DNA from: Botryococcus braunii
Taxonomy: Eukaryota > Chlorophyta > Trebouxiophyceae
Direction: 5' to 3'
Length of the DNA stretch: 48,827 nt
Assembly: GCA_002005505.1 (NCBI GenBank)
Contig: KV908395.1
Coordinates: forward strand, 485,709 to 534,535
Shown here: positions 1-19,500 of the stretch, one piece after another
How the letters are laid out: every line of letters begins with the position of its first letter
Position numbering within the stretch: the first letter of the stretch is position 1
Translations under genes and position numbers: made by a program
Notes under the pieces: generated by a model
The model's input: only the letters and a program-made list of their open reading frames with translations
The model's database searches: none
What the model was told of the DNA's origin: nothing

Positions 1-788
1 ACAAACGCGGACGCGCTGGGGCAATACCAATCAAATCAACAACGGAATCCTCAGTCAGTCCAGCAGTAGACCCAAGGGTGCGAGTATTAATTATTAACGA
101 TGAGAGAACCCTGACAAGTAGCTATTTTTCCCTAATGACTTTGCAATGCCTGTGAGCCAACCCAGATTGGTAGCCGTATCGGCACGTTGCAACAATAAAG
201 ATGAAATACGTTTTAGCCCCCCCGCCCCCCCCCCCCCAACAAAGGAATATGAAGAAGTAAGCAGGGAATGGAAATACCATCAATAAAAAATAAACCAAAA
301 ACATGAAGTTGCAATTTTTCAGCATTGTTGAAAGAACTGCCAGACCTACGTGTTCAAATTAAGAAATACTGTTTTCTGACCAAAACCCAGCATTATTCCT
401 GTCCAAAGCGTGGGCATTGCTTGGAAGCCAACTTAAACGCGGTCAAACAATAGAACATTAAAGTTCATTATTCTCAATCTACATTTTGAATATACTACAA
501 ACTGCTGCCATTAAAATCCGCTCTTTGCAATATTTATTGCCATACCTCCCGTTGAATTTCAAATAGTATATTCACCGAATATATTTATGGTGTTTTCTGG
601 GAAAAACACGTCCTAGCTTAATTCACGTGAAGTGATTTTCCTTGACAGCAGCTGAACAGGTGGCATACCTCTTGATAGTGGCATCTCTTGAAGCAGTAAA
701 CAAGGCCCCAGACTCCTGGTCCAATGCCAAAGAGTTTATCCCCGAAGAATGCTGCGCACAACCCAAACATGATGCTGATTAACTTTTG

Positions 789-822
<34 letters not shown>
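789..822 (+). repeat. Poly(A) tract
   Basis: A run of about 34 A. It could be the tail of an old retroposed sequence lying upstream on the plus strand, but no target-site duplication was recognised. Confidence 0.8.
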
Positions 823-823
<1 letters not shown>

Positions 824-2374
824 ACTGCTACGGAGGGCTCTCCAAACCCAATGCAAACGGAGTTGATCTACGGAGCATTCGTGCATAGCACCCTAGCACC
901 TCAGCAATGAGAGCATCCTGCCTTGGATGTCAGCCACAATCTACTCATCCAGTTCCATGAATGTGGACATCTATCCACAGTATGCCGGATGCGAAGTCCA
1001 CAAACCATACGTCCCTCTGCAGATACTTGGCAAAGTGGAGACCATCCCAAATATTACTAAAACAGGCCCAGTTCTACATGTAGTGCATGCCAGGGGGCAG
1101 AAAGATACTTGGGCCACTACAAGCCCCATGAGTCTGCACAAGCTTTAGTCCATTTTCATGGACTTTCAGGTGAATTATGTACAGCAAGCCAGTTCATAAC
1201 CTTTGCATTTCAGACGGACTCATTGTGATGGATTGCTATTAAGGTCATGCTCTCTTCCATGCCGCTATTGGTGATTTGTCATGGTCGATCGCCCCCAGGG
1301 AAAGGGGCGGAGGGCGAGGGGGGTGTCTTACCTGGCTATCACTTCCTCTTTTGAGTAACACGGAGATCTTGCGCTCTTTTCTGGATTTGATGGGTGTAGG
1401 CCCCAGAAGAGGGCCATTGCCGAGGTGGTCATACATTAGAGACTTGTTGAGTCCACAGCAGCTGCCTCCAATGCTGCTGCATCTCTGTGAAATTTCACCC
1501 CACATCCCAATTCGTTGGTTCAATAGATACAATCCAAAGACATTTGTAAATCTCAGTCCCCAAACAAGAAGAACCGAACCTAAGAAAAAGAACAGTCATT
1601 GCATCAGGCTAAGGCAAACCACCTGTGTGCAAAGCAGACATAAGACGGGCCTCCTATGCCGATTGTTGATATCGGTCCGACATAGACAGCCCCAATAGTT
1701 CCATCCTCACTTCCAATTCAGTGGACAACCACCAGGATGGCTCTGGCCTCTCTTACAAGCGGGGATCGACAGTTCCCCAGTACGGAGTACGACACACACC
1801 GCATTCACATTCCGGGTGATTGAACGGGGAGCGTTGAATTTTGTTCTCTGTACGTGCATCAACAAACCGACGGCTCCTTAAGGGTGCCTGTGACTATGAG
1901 GCAACCCATGTCCCTTCCTCTATTTCACTCACGAACCACTGCTCGTTCTGCAAATGCTGACTCCATAACCATTTCAATGGTGAGGAAAAATGAAGGAATC
2001 CAGAATGTTGAATCTCCACTTGCAGCTACTGTCGGTTGAGGTCCCAGGGCTCCACCTTATCAAAGCGCACTTGGTGTCTCCATCATAACAAATTGCTCCC
2101 CACGCCTACATGAGTAGATTAGCAGCGACATGAATTTCACCAAAACCGGAAGCCCTGCGCTGCGCCCTGACCAGGCGCAAGCCAGCTAGGAGGTCGCGAT
2201 CACAGAAAACGGTGAAATCCCTCAAACGTCCGATAAATCTTACGCCCCGCAGGATTGCAAACCCTCCTGCTGCCAGTACTGTTACAACGGCCCCAGCCAA
2301 TGTAGCACATAGTCGACACACGATCTCCTTTGGGAAGGAAAATTGGTGTTTGAGCTACACCTCGTGATTCGCTT

Positions 2375-2409
2375 GAAGGAAGGAAGGAAGGAAGGAAGGA
2401 AGGAAGGAA
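2375..2409 (+). repeat. (GGAA)n tetranucleotide microsatellite
   Basis: About eight tandem AAGG/GGAA units, the only clear tetranucleotide array of this length in the window. Confidence 0.85.
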
Positions 2410-3392
2410 TTACATCATCGCTTGAAGGCCGGTCCCACGGCCGGTTCTGCAAGGGCTCCAACCGTACCCACCGTACCCCAAGAGTCGGTTGTACATCTCA
2501 AGCTCCAACCATAAACATTCTGCCGAGTTCAGGGCGAGTGTTGCAACCATTTGCAACTAATCTTATTCGTCTGTTTTTTGGAACATTTTCAGGATACGTC
2601 CTGAGGAATATCTGGTTGAATCTAAGCTCGCTGCACCGGCCATCTGAGGGAATTCAGGTGTGGGCCGTTGTTTGTGAGGTAGCTTAGTTCCCAGTGCCTT
2701 GATGGACGTAATCTTGGGTCGTCCTAGGGGTTTTTTCTGCGGAGGATGTTTTAATTCTTCAACAACGGACTCATTCGGTACCCTGCATGTGTTGTGAATG
2801 AAATTGCCCAGTACGTAACATTGGGTCACGAGGGATACACAGCATTACGTGTTTTCGACTTAATTTCTTGTCTTAGGCACCGAGCTGTCAGTGGGTTCTA
2901 TGTACACAACTTGCTTGTCACGTTCGGTTCATCCGGCGGTTCGTGTCGCTGTTTTGCATCAAGGGAAAAACGAAGAAGTCAATGCCAGGATTTTGAGCAG
3001 CGATGAAGCAGTGGCTATCTGTTCAGGAGGTGTCCCGATTTGTTTCCAAGCGTCGCCTCCCACATGGAGTACAGTGTAGGGCCTACCGGTTGCGGAGTTA
3101 CTACAGTGCGTTGGAATCCCACTTGAGCCGCATTTTCCAAAATGCCTTCTTTTGCTTCCACTGATCTAAAACTCCGTCGTTACCCTGTTTTCTTGCACCA
3201 AGGAGCACTAATGCAGTTGATCAAAACGTTTGCTGTGCTGCAGCACAAGACCTCGCAAGTAATGCCACAGTGTTGGGGTTCTGCATTTGCACAAGCTTTC
3301 TTTCCCCTCCCGTTCCAGCTAGCAGGGAGAGGATGGCCCCCACCTGGTGTGGTGGACCTCTCCTTTTCCCAAGCACAACACACGCGCATGCA

Positions 3393-4297
<905 letters not shown>

Positions 4298-4880
4298 CGT
4301 GCACGTGTGGCATGCACACTCCGCCAGCACCTCGAAGTTTCGCGCTGCCTCCTGTCCCCCGCCTGTCGCTGGTCGACCGCAGGGGCTCCACCACGCCGGC
4401 CCTCAAAACCGACTTTGTCCTTTTGGCAGGCAGAGGCAATCCTGGGGGCTTCTCCTCTGATGGTTGGGGCCTGGGGTGGCGGGCAGGGCCCGTACAGCAG
4501 GTCTTGCCCTCTCTGGAGGATCCGAAAAGGGGCCAGAGGTGGGATTCTGGACCATGGCCTGAGGCTGAGGTGTCGAGCAGAGCCTGTGCCACAACGTCAG
4601 GAGGAAGAGCAAGTGAAGGAGGAAAAGCTCCTCCAGGAGTACCCGGAGGAGCTGGTCTTCCCTGGAAGTGCGCCTGCACATCACCCCAGGGACTCTACTT
4701 TGCGCTGGACTTTTTTTGCGAGATGCTGGGTTCATTGTCTTGTTCTAGGCGCTGTACTTTGTGCTTTGGAACGGTCCGAGGTGTTGTGTACTTTCTACTG
4801 CACTTCCCAGCAGAGCTGGAGGATTGCTTTTGTTCTGCTGTGCTATGACTTGGTGCCTGGCGCTGAGGGGCTGTAGTTTG
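4298..4880 (+). other. Possible upstream exon of the zinc-finger gene (unproven)
   Basis: This GC-rich stretch is open in two plus-strand frames and has a good pyrimidine tract plus AG just before 4429. One frame is rich in Ala, Pro, Ser and Gly, as an organelle transit region would be; the other has a short Gln/Glu/Lys-rich stretch. It lies upstream of the DnaJ-type zinc-finger exons, which still need a first exon ending after one base of a codon. I found no donor that proves the join. Confidence 0.2.
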
Positions 4881-5360
4881 TACTAGAAAAAGTGCAAGGT
4901 GTGCATGACCTGGCACACGTGGAGATACTATGTAAAGCACCACAAAGATTCCCCGTTCCCCTGGTACTGCTTTGTACTGCTTTTCCTTGCGAGGCTGGCG
5001 GTCTCCTTTGGCTTGAGGGGCCCTCAATGAGGGCCAGTACAATGTGCTATTAGTTCCCTGCGAGGTTGAAGTCCTATCTATTGTGAAGGCTGTGTAATGT
5101 CCTGTTCTTGGGAGTCGGCTATTAGACAGTTAGGGCCATACAGCGAACACCGTGTGCAGACGCAGTGTCCCATTTTACTGGGGCCGTGCCATTTGAGTGG
5201 CGGTACATTGTACCTTGTCATTGGCCGCCAATGGGATTGCTGGGGGTGAAGGGGCAGTGAGGGAGGCAGGAAGGCAGGAGGGAAAAGGAGAATAGAGAGG
5301 CTTCGGAAGATTTGAAGAGGGATAAGAGCAGAGAGTAGCGGAGAGATATGCAGGATTCAT

Positions 5361-5400
5361 GGTGTGCGGTTAGGATATGCTTCACTTTTTATTCTAAATA
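5361..5400 (+). repeat. Dispersed motif, copy 1
   Basis: Contains GTGTGCGGTTAGGATATGCT followed by TTCAC and ATTCTAAATA. Near-identical copies occur at 27919-27962 and 47944-47990. On the minus strand all three begin a similar short peptide frame, so the match is not chance simple sequence. Probably the end or core of a short mobile element. Confidence 0.65.
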
Positions 5401-5493
5401 AAAGGGGTGGGTTAGAAATAGATGAGGGAATTGGAGCGGGGCGTTGCCCCACCCCCTCGTCCCTTCCTTGACATGGGGAACTTATCGGGTCTT

Positions 5494-5601
5494 GTAAAGC
5501 AATGTCATCTTGAGTAGCAATGCAAAGAACCTCGAAGCTCAATGAAGGTAAAGCATTGTCATCTTGAGTAGCAATGCAAAGAACCTAGAAGCTCACTGAA
5601 G
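5494..5601 (+). repeat. 54-bp tandem duplication
   Basis: Two near-identical 54-bp units starting at 5494 and 5548, with only a few substitutions. The second unit ends about 25 bases before the splice acceptor of the exon at 5627, so the duplication sits in intron sequence next to a 3' splice site. Confidence 0.85.
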
Positions 5602-5626
5602 GCGCTGCTGACATTTCCGGTTGCAG

Positions 5627-7178
<1,552 letters not shown>

Positions 7179-9205
7179 TGCTGTGTTTTGGTTTGATTGC
7201 ATGCCATGTTGGGATTCGACACGAGCGAATGACGCTGTTTATTCCTCGATGTGAGTCAGTTGCACTTGCCCGTCAGATTTTATGACGCCATGGCCATGCC
7301 AGTAACTCCCAATTTTTGTCCCCGTGTGCACCGGTTAATGCGCACGCTTACCCCTTTTTTTTGGGCTTTCTCCGTCATTGCACGTCGCTGAGATCAAAGC
7401 GCTGCAAGATTATTCTTTTGCTCTTCAACTTCAATGCAGAGATGTAGAGCGAGTGGTTTCGTGGCTGCATGCATTGGCGGACACATGGCGGGCATGGAGC
7501 GCTGTGGAGGAAACGTCTTGAGAATGTTAGTATTACATTTTCAAAGCACACGCGGTGTGGGGCTAAGGGCACAGCGGTTCCATTTAGTCTGCTCCTCCCC
7601 CTTACATTTAAATTGAAACCGCTAGCGAAGGGAGGCTTCAGCAGCTAGGAATTCTTCTTTACCATCTGGAAAATCTTTGGAAAGGAAAAAAGAATTCCAT
7701 CTTGGGACTGTAAACTCCTTGGGAAAGTCTTGAAAGGGGAAGAGAAAAGTAAAAATCTTGTCTAAGCAACAGTCAAACAGGTCTTTGCAAAAAAAAGATC
7801 GAAGAGACTCTGCGCTTTTATTGAAAGAAAGGGAGATCAGCTTGTTTGTTTAAGAGAATTTTTGTCAAAAAACTGTCCCCTTCCCAAATTTTCCCTTTCC
7901 AGTTGTTCCTTTCGTTTTTACAAGGGGGATGACATCATTTACGTGTTTTAGGTTTTGAAGCTGAAGAAGTGGGAGGCTGAATATGCCCACCTGTTGTACA
8001 TGAGAGATGTGTAGGGGTTGGTAGCCACTGAGCGTTCGTTTTTTGGTGTAACCATGACTCGAGGGAGGTTCCTAATATGGCATGCTTGAGCAAGCTTTTG
8101 CTTCCCCACTGGATATAATGGGCGTCAGAGACGGTAGACCGTGAAAATAGTGTAATAAGCGCAGCATTGCCATTGAAGGTAGATCTATCTAGAGCTCCAT
8201 TAGGGTTGCTTTAAACACGTGCGAGGCTAAACTCAGGCTTATGCCGAATTTAGAGTTTGGTTGTGAGATGACCGTGCGGAATGAGGTGTTCTGATCTGCA
8301 CCATGATTGGAGTTGGAGTGTACACAACGCATATATTATTTTTAAAGGGCAATATAAACGTTGAAAGGAAGGAGGAGAGGGTATTGTCTGACGCATATGA
8401 ATGTCACCTTACGAGCAAAAGTTTTGTTCTGTTTGAAGGTGGGCCAGTAATTGAGGGATATTGGGCGGTGTTTGGGAAACTGGATCAAAAAGGAGAAATG
8501 TATCTATATAGTGGGGTCCTCTTGCGTATGCGTTTAGCAACCCCACACTGATTCAAGCTTGGGTGGGGCAACCGATTGTATGTTGGATTGCGGGATGTTT
8601 CTAGAAAAATGTCCCGTTAGGGGAGTTAGGCTTACTACAGAAGGTGAAGTCGCTGTTGAAAGCTTTTCCACGTTCCAATTGGAAACAGGGCGGTGTCATG
8701 CTTCCTTCCACGTGGATAGTTGCCCTTAATTAGGCTTGCGCCAGGTGAACACGGCAAAAAGCTTGAAGTAGCAGGTATTATATAGTTTACGTTGCATGTG
8801 TATATATAGTGTACGTTGCATGTGTGGGCGTGTCATGCTTCCCTATATAGGGCTCCCCTTCCATACATGTGGGTATAATGCTGTAGACACAAACGCTTCG
8901 CATGGAGTTCAGCTAGAAGTTTAAAAGTTGAACATATTCGCATTCCTTTGTTGAGGGCACCATACTTGTAAGGCTTGTAATTACAAGGCTTGCCGGAGAA
9001 CGTTATTACCCCACGCTTGCAAGCCAATGAGTCAAAGGCCATGCTCCCCCTGGGGGCCATTGGGCCGCTGCAGCTGCCTCAGGGGAGCGTGCGAACAAAA
9101 TCGAGAAAGCTCAGGTCGTTCTCACTACAGTACTAGAGCGGTCAACCTATGCTGGAAACCAGCAATGGCAAGATACTTCGGGGTGTTGGTGTGATAAATG
9201 GGATT

Positions 9206-9208
<3 letters not shown>
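7179..9208. other. Intergenic region, no gene seen
   Basis: Lies downstream of the zinc-finger gene. An 82-codon plus frame at 8303-8551 has no recognisable motif and no flanking exon. At 8775-8825 there is a short imperfect duplication around a TATATAG / ACGTTGCATGTG element. Nothing else is supportable. Confidence 0.5.
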
Positions 9209-9244
<36 letters not shown>

Positions 9245-9292
9245 CACACACACACACACACAATGTGTACACACACACACACACACACACAC

Positions 9293-9340
<48 letters not shown>

Positions 9341-9344
9341 GAGA

Positions 9345-9412
<68 letters not shown>

Positions 9413-9413
9413 T

Positions 9414-9485
<72 letters not shown>

Positions 9486-9490
9486 ATCTA

Positions 9491-9571
<81 letters not shown>
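9209..9571. repeat. Self-complementary (GT)n-(CA)n-(GT)n-(GA)n-(TA)n array
   Basis: (GT)n 9209-9240, a TATA step, (CA)n, a second (CA)n to 9294, (GT)n to 9336, (GA)n 9345-9407, then (TA)n to 9571 with GATA/TCTA insertions. Adjacent GT and CA blocks and the TA block are self-complementary, so cruciform or hairpin structures are possible. Confidence 0.97.
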
Positions 9572-9574
<3 letters not shown>

Positions 9575-10515
9575 CCACAGAGTTGTTTGAAGACTGGAAT
9601 ATCAAAACCTCTGGTCAAAACTGTTTGCTTCTCTCTACCTATGTAATCTTAAAATTTTGATATTAACCCTGGTGGGTGCTTAGTCTCCCTCGCCACATCC
9701 AAGAGTGGGTTTCCTATATCTTTTCTGAGCAGGCGCTCCCAATTGCCCCCCCCCCCCCAAAAAAAGAAAAAGAACAAAAAGAAAACAAAATGGTGGGACG
9801 CAATTACGTAATTGCGAGGGTATACCCTCGAAGAACTCTCCACTGCATGCACGTGATGCTCCATGTGACGCCTGGCCAAAGCGCTTCCACTCCCAGGCTG
9901 TCCACTTTGGTAGCCCTATCATGGTAGGCCAAGCCCCCTGTCCTAGTGCCCCTCGTTCTCCCCCCCCGGTGGGGGAGGCGGGGGGGGAGGCTGGAATGCG
10001 GGACTCGGGCATATGGCACTGAACATTTCCGACTATGGTGTCTGTCCCGTGTACTCTTGGAACAGGAACCCACACCTTCCACGTGACGCCCCCCTGCCCT
10101 CACAGAACATATGCAACACCTGGCTCAAGAACGGAGCCACTGCAACACCCATCCTAATAGGCCGGAATAGGAGCCACTGCTAAGCACAAATACACTGTCA
10201 GGATGAGCAGATGCATATGACCACCACACCAATTCAGCAGTGGAAGTGCACAGAGGTACAGGCAGTCTAACAACACATTGATCACATCACACACAGTTGG
10301 GAGAAGCCATCACATGCGCCCCGCCCCCCTTTCCTGTTACAACTCTGCCCTCGCCCCCTGCATCTCCACGTCACTCTCTAAGGATGTCCTGTATCTAATT
10401 CCCTGCCCAGACTACCACTAGTTGGAGGGCGAAGGTTCAGGGTTCTATCACATAATCCCTAACCGCGACCCACTTCCCTGAGTGCACGCTTCTTTTAAAC
10501 ATTCTTCTCACGTGA
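9572..10515. other. Intergenic region, probable 3' flank of the PsuG gene
   Basis: No coding motif on either strand. Contains a C10-A run at 9747-9765 and G/C-rich runs near 9960-9990. It lies between convergent genes (zinc finger on plus, PsuG on minus) and probably holds their 3' ends. Confidence 0.5.
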
Positions 10516-15114
<4,599 letters not shown>

Positions 15115-16519
15115 CTGCAAGATCCAATACGTGAGACAATCCATTCTCAGTACAATCTTTGACAAGAGGAGAAATCCCCCTTTGTGAGACTTTGCCATGT
15201 AAAGGACCTGTGGCTTGGCCACAACATAATTAGAGAATATCCTGTAAGGCTCCCTACGCACACAGATAAAAGAAAGGTATGGATGAGAGAGGTCTCTATC
15301 AAATGGCAAGTGCGGGCAGAGTGAAACCTGGCTAGCACCTGTGGTCCCAAGGCTCCACCCTTTACGGACTCAGTAACACAGATTACTTTGTAAGCAAATT
15401 CTACCCAACCCTTGTGAACTTCATATACTCCTACATCCTGCCGGATTTGTTTCAGCGTACATGGTACTTAAGGCAGTGGATGAAGCAAAGAGGCAAGCGA
15501 TGTGGCTAGGTATCTTTACCGGAGAGGAGGGAGTTGGGTGAAGCAAAGAAATGCTCGCTGCTAAATGCGCTGTAATGCTACTAATTCGCCTCCTCCACGC
15601 ATCACCCCAGGCCTATAACAGCAACCACAAAGTACCGACTTCAAATCAATGCACTTCGAGATCTCCACCCGCAAAGGATTCAAAGGGAAGGCAATCATCT
15701 GCAAATATTGTCATGAATCCACTTAAAATTTCTGCACTGTGTCAGCTTGTCATCGTCAATGCATACAACCTCCCGTGAACTCTTGATCATCGATGGCCCT
15801 TGAACTGCAGGAACTAGAATCGGCCATCAGACCTCTTGCTGATCAGCTTGTTCAGATGAAGACGGCTGGCTGTTGAGGTCATTAAATATATTAGATTGTC
15901 GAAGTTGAGCCATTGTCGAAACTCCCTGAATGCGCTGCCTTCAACAATGAACATCCATTTAGCGTCGCACCGAAACTCTTTCAAAACAGGGGGAGAGGCC
16001 AAGCGAGCAACGACTTCAAGTCCAAAAACGTTCCGTATTGATTTGGTACAGTGGATGGAAGTGGAATTGGGATATGGACGATGAAAGTCGGAGTGAATGG
16101 AGTCCGACAGTCCGGGGAAGCCACAAGCGACTTCGATCGTACATAGCGAGCGACAATCGCTCGCTCAGCCCCTTCGTCCCGGACTGAGAGTTGAAGCCCT
16201 TGAACGAGTCTAGTTGGACTCGTCGACCTTCAACTGTGACAGTACTTGCAAAACCTCAATATGTGCTACAGTAGGGCAGGGCGTATCAGTAATCAGAAGT
16301 GGCATTGTTCAAGGATGGACGTGGGGTTGGGGTCAAGGAGACCTCTCTGATTGCCATCTGACTGGGGCACCTATCTGTGTTTCAAGCTTGTCGAGGAGCC
16401 ATTTCCCAACAAAATTCACTTTGCAAGGGTTAGGTCATCATCAAGATTGTTAGGGCATGCATATCCTTTGGAGACTGTTGGCGGTCTATTGAAGGCTAAA
16501 TACGCGCTGTCAACACAAA
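15115..16519. promoter_or_regulatory. Divergent upstream region between PsuG and TSG101/ELC
   Basis: The two genes run away from each other, so this 1.4 kb must hold both promoters and the unseen first exon of PsuG. An inverted repeat at 16145-16165 has stem AGCGAGCG/CGCTCGCT with a five-base loop. Around it, GTCCGGGG at about 16110 and CCCGGAC at about 16181 make a larger imperfect dyad. A minus-strand ATG at 15882 opens a short basic, Ser/Thr-rich frame that resembles a leader, but its only GT donor gives the wrong phase for joining exon 15114. Confidence 0.5.
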
Positions 16520-19500
16520 ATGGCCAGCTCAACAGGAGAATGGCTAGCATCAGTTTTGCAAGATCACCGAAATCCTTTGCCGTATGGTGAGCCTGTGCGA
16601 TACATATTAAGGCAGCACCTCCTCGATCTCGTGCAGGTAGGCCCAGTTGATTGCACTTTGATGTTGGGTTCTGCTGGACAAGATCTGGGTTAGTTTTCTG
16701 CCCTCAAATTGTCTGGCCTAATCTTAGTGCTGTCTTTCGTTGCATTTATCTGGGCCTGAGGAGTGTCAGAACTACCCTCCAGGAGTTTCCTGCGCTGAAG
16801 ATCGACAGACAGACATACACTTATCCTGATGGAAGGTACAGTGGGCATTGAAACTTACTTAATGAAGTTTAATGCTGCCCCATGTGGTCCATGTCAAGAA
16901 CTGTTGTCTCGGCTTAACAGTTCCAACGTCATGCAGGGTAGTACAACTACTCACGGCCAATGGTACTTTACCAGTTTACTATCAGGTGCGTATTGTGGGC
17001 ATGAAAGAAATGGAGGTGAGGGTGCCTTGTACTTGTGCATCATGTTTCCCCGCCTTCCATTTTTGGTCAGCTGCGGCCAACACGTCCTGTTTTCCTCCAT
17101 CCTTCAAACACGCCAAGCTTAAGGGGCATGAGATGAAGGTGTCAGCAGAGAGGCTAACCAGCTCAAGGCTCTGAGTTGGAAGCAACACATGGCCCCTACC
17201 ATCATGGTTTAGGGTTTCTCTCAGCCAGGTGACGCAGATATGGCGGTGGCGTCTAATGCTGCCTGCTTTTGTTGCACAGGGCGTGAAATATAACTTGCCC
17301 ATCGCGCTCTGGCTCCCTGAGAAGTATCCTCAGATGGCTCCGATACTGTATGTGGTCCCAACGCCTGACATGATTGTGAAGCCCCGGCATTCCTTCGTTG
17401 ATCCAGCCGGGCTGGTCAACTCTTTGTATCTCATTAACTGGTCTTACTCAAGGTAAGCACATCTTACCTTTCAAGCAGTGGTGCTGAATTACTGCCTGTA
17501 GTGTTTAATTTCAGATATTTCATCAGAAGATTCTTACAAAAGAGTCACACCGTAGTGTGTGGGTGTCCACCTGAAGCAGCGTAGAAGTTCCGCCTGTTGC
17601 AAGTTGCGGGTTGGCTTTCATGAGTTCTTCTGCCCCTTTTGTGTGATGCTGTGCAGTTGCTTGCCGCTTCGCTTCAGCCTTGAAAATGTGTTCTATAAGG
17701 GCAGTGTGTATTTGTCTGCCTGGGGTGCTTTGCTTCCTCATTTGTAGGCTCCTTGGTTGCTTCGACACCTCACCATTCCTCTCTGCTGGACACACGTACC
17801 TCCTGGTGTTTCTTCTACCCTTTTGTTTGGACTCCTTCCTCCTCTCAATGAAGCAGTTTCAGTCGTACCTCACTTTCTGAGAGGAAAGAGGTCTTGAGAG
17901 TGCTGGAATATTATCCAGATTGCATCCATATCTGTTAGACGTAGGCGGCATCGGTTTACATGCGGGGGCTTGTGAGAATCTCAAGGCAATGATGAATATT
18001 AGTGAAGCGTAAGTGGGCGTGGGAGGAGGATGTGCAATTTATTTGCCATGTTGCCTATTTTAGCCACTTCGCCCGTTTTTGCCTCATTGCCCATTCAAGG
18101 AAAGCAGTGGAGTTGGAGGTTGCCTGCTAGGTAGGCAGTGTCAGGAAGGTATCGGGGTAGAAAGAGCAGTTTTGAACAGTCCAACCCATTTTGCAGGTTA
18201 AATCTGGTGGACTTACGTCATGACAGTGCGGTTCTGAACGGTCCAACCCATTTTGCAGGTCCAATCTGGTGGACTTATGTCATGACAGTGCCATAGGCTT
18301 TGGGAAGGAACCACCGCTTTTCTCCTGCCGACAAAGTTTCCAACAGCCTGCGCCAGCTCATCATCCTCCTCCCGCACATCCTCCTGTGCAGTCCCACTTC
18401 CACCACCATGAAGAGCTGCATAACCCCTTAGCGTCTGCCAGGTTGGCTGCAAAGCTTTTAACATTCCTCTGTGTGACCCTTGTTGGCTCTTCTCTTCGGC
18501 AGATTAGGAGGGTCATGACCAATGGCTGCCATTGCTTGATCATGGCGGCGAAGCTTGTACGTTGTGAGCTCCACCTCGCACCCCCTTCTGCGAGTTCCTG
18601 TAACCCTGTGGTCCCCCTATCCTTGTTTTTGAAATACTGCGCAATGAATGATGAATGCTGTACCTCTGCAATCCGGTTGTGAGGGTGCCTCGGGGAGGTC
18701 TGTGGGCTGTCCTCTTCTGTGGGTATGGTGCGGTCCGGTGTTGGCTGTCTTGGTACCAAATGGCATATTTTGCTGAGCAGACCTGTAGGAACAAGCCTAT
18801 TTCCCAATATCCCGTCCCCACCCCAAATTAGAAAGGGGTGGGAGAAAAAAGAAGAAAAGGGACAATCGGAAAGTGGGGGACGGGAAAGGGGTCGTCTGTC
18901 CCCCCCTGGGGGGGGGGGGGGAGGCGGGCGTGGGGGGTGATCGGGAAAGAAGGAAAGTGTTTACGAACAAGGTAGCGAACAGGCAAGACTTGTGACACGA
19001 ACATGTTTACATCTTTTAAAAGGAGTTTTAAAGTGGGGGATTTGTGGGGCAGGCCCAGCTTGTGGGATGGTGCGCTGGCAGCTCAGGGCTCCCGCCCCAG
19101 TCCACAGCCCAGCCCTCAGCCTCCAGCTCCTGCAGTGCAGCAACCACCCCCTCCAGCAACGGACCTGCGGGTGATGCCTTTCGAGTCCTGGTCCTTCCTC
19201 TTTATTTGTGCTGTCCCTGCTGTCCCATGGTCCTCGTATCTGAGTGCGTGCTTAAAAGCTACGTGCTGGACAGTGTTTTAGATTTGCAGGGGTTCGCAAC
19301 CGCACCGCTATTGGTACTCGAGAACTTAAGTGCATTACGTGCCTTACCTTGTCCATGGTGAGGTGCCTGGGAGACAAGAACTCTATGATGGTATATGCTT
19401 TACCTTGGCCACGTCAGCATTGGTGAGGTGCCTTGCGGGGTTAACTGAATTATAGTACCTGCCGTACCTTGGCAACATCAGCACTGGTGAGTTGCCATTG

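Larger units (their letters stand above)
1..3390. other. Region without a supportable gene
   Basis: No open frame here has a recognisable domain or a consistent exon chain. The first 850 bases are AT-rich. The stretch 850-1160 reads as a fragment with several frames broken by stops on both strands, possibly a decayed retroelement, but no motif proves it. A minus-strand frame at 2106-2321 has hydrophobic character and could be an exon, but nothing around it supports that. Simple tracts inside: C-rich run 217-237, A-run 789-822, (GGAA)n at about 2375-2409. Confidence 0.5.

Noticed and set aside
8303..8551. 82-codon plus frame
   Set aside because: No domain, no conserved motif and no exon partners; length is within chance expectation.
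15830..15882. First exon of PsuG starting at ATG 15882 (minus)
   Set aside because: The peptide looks like a plausible leader, but its only donor ends in phase 2 whereas the next exon starts in phase 0; left unassigned.
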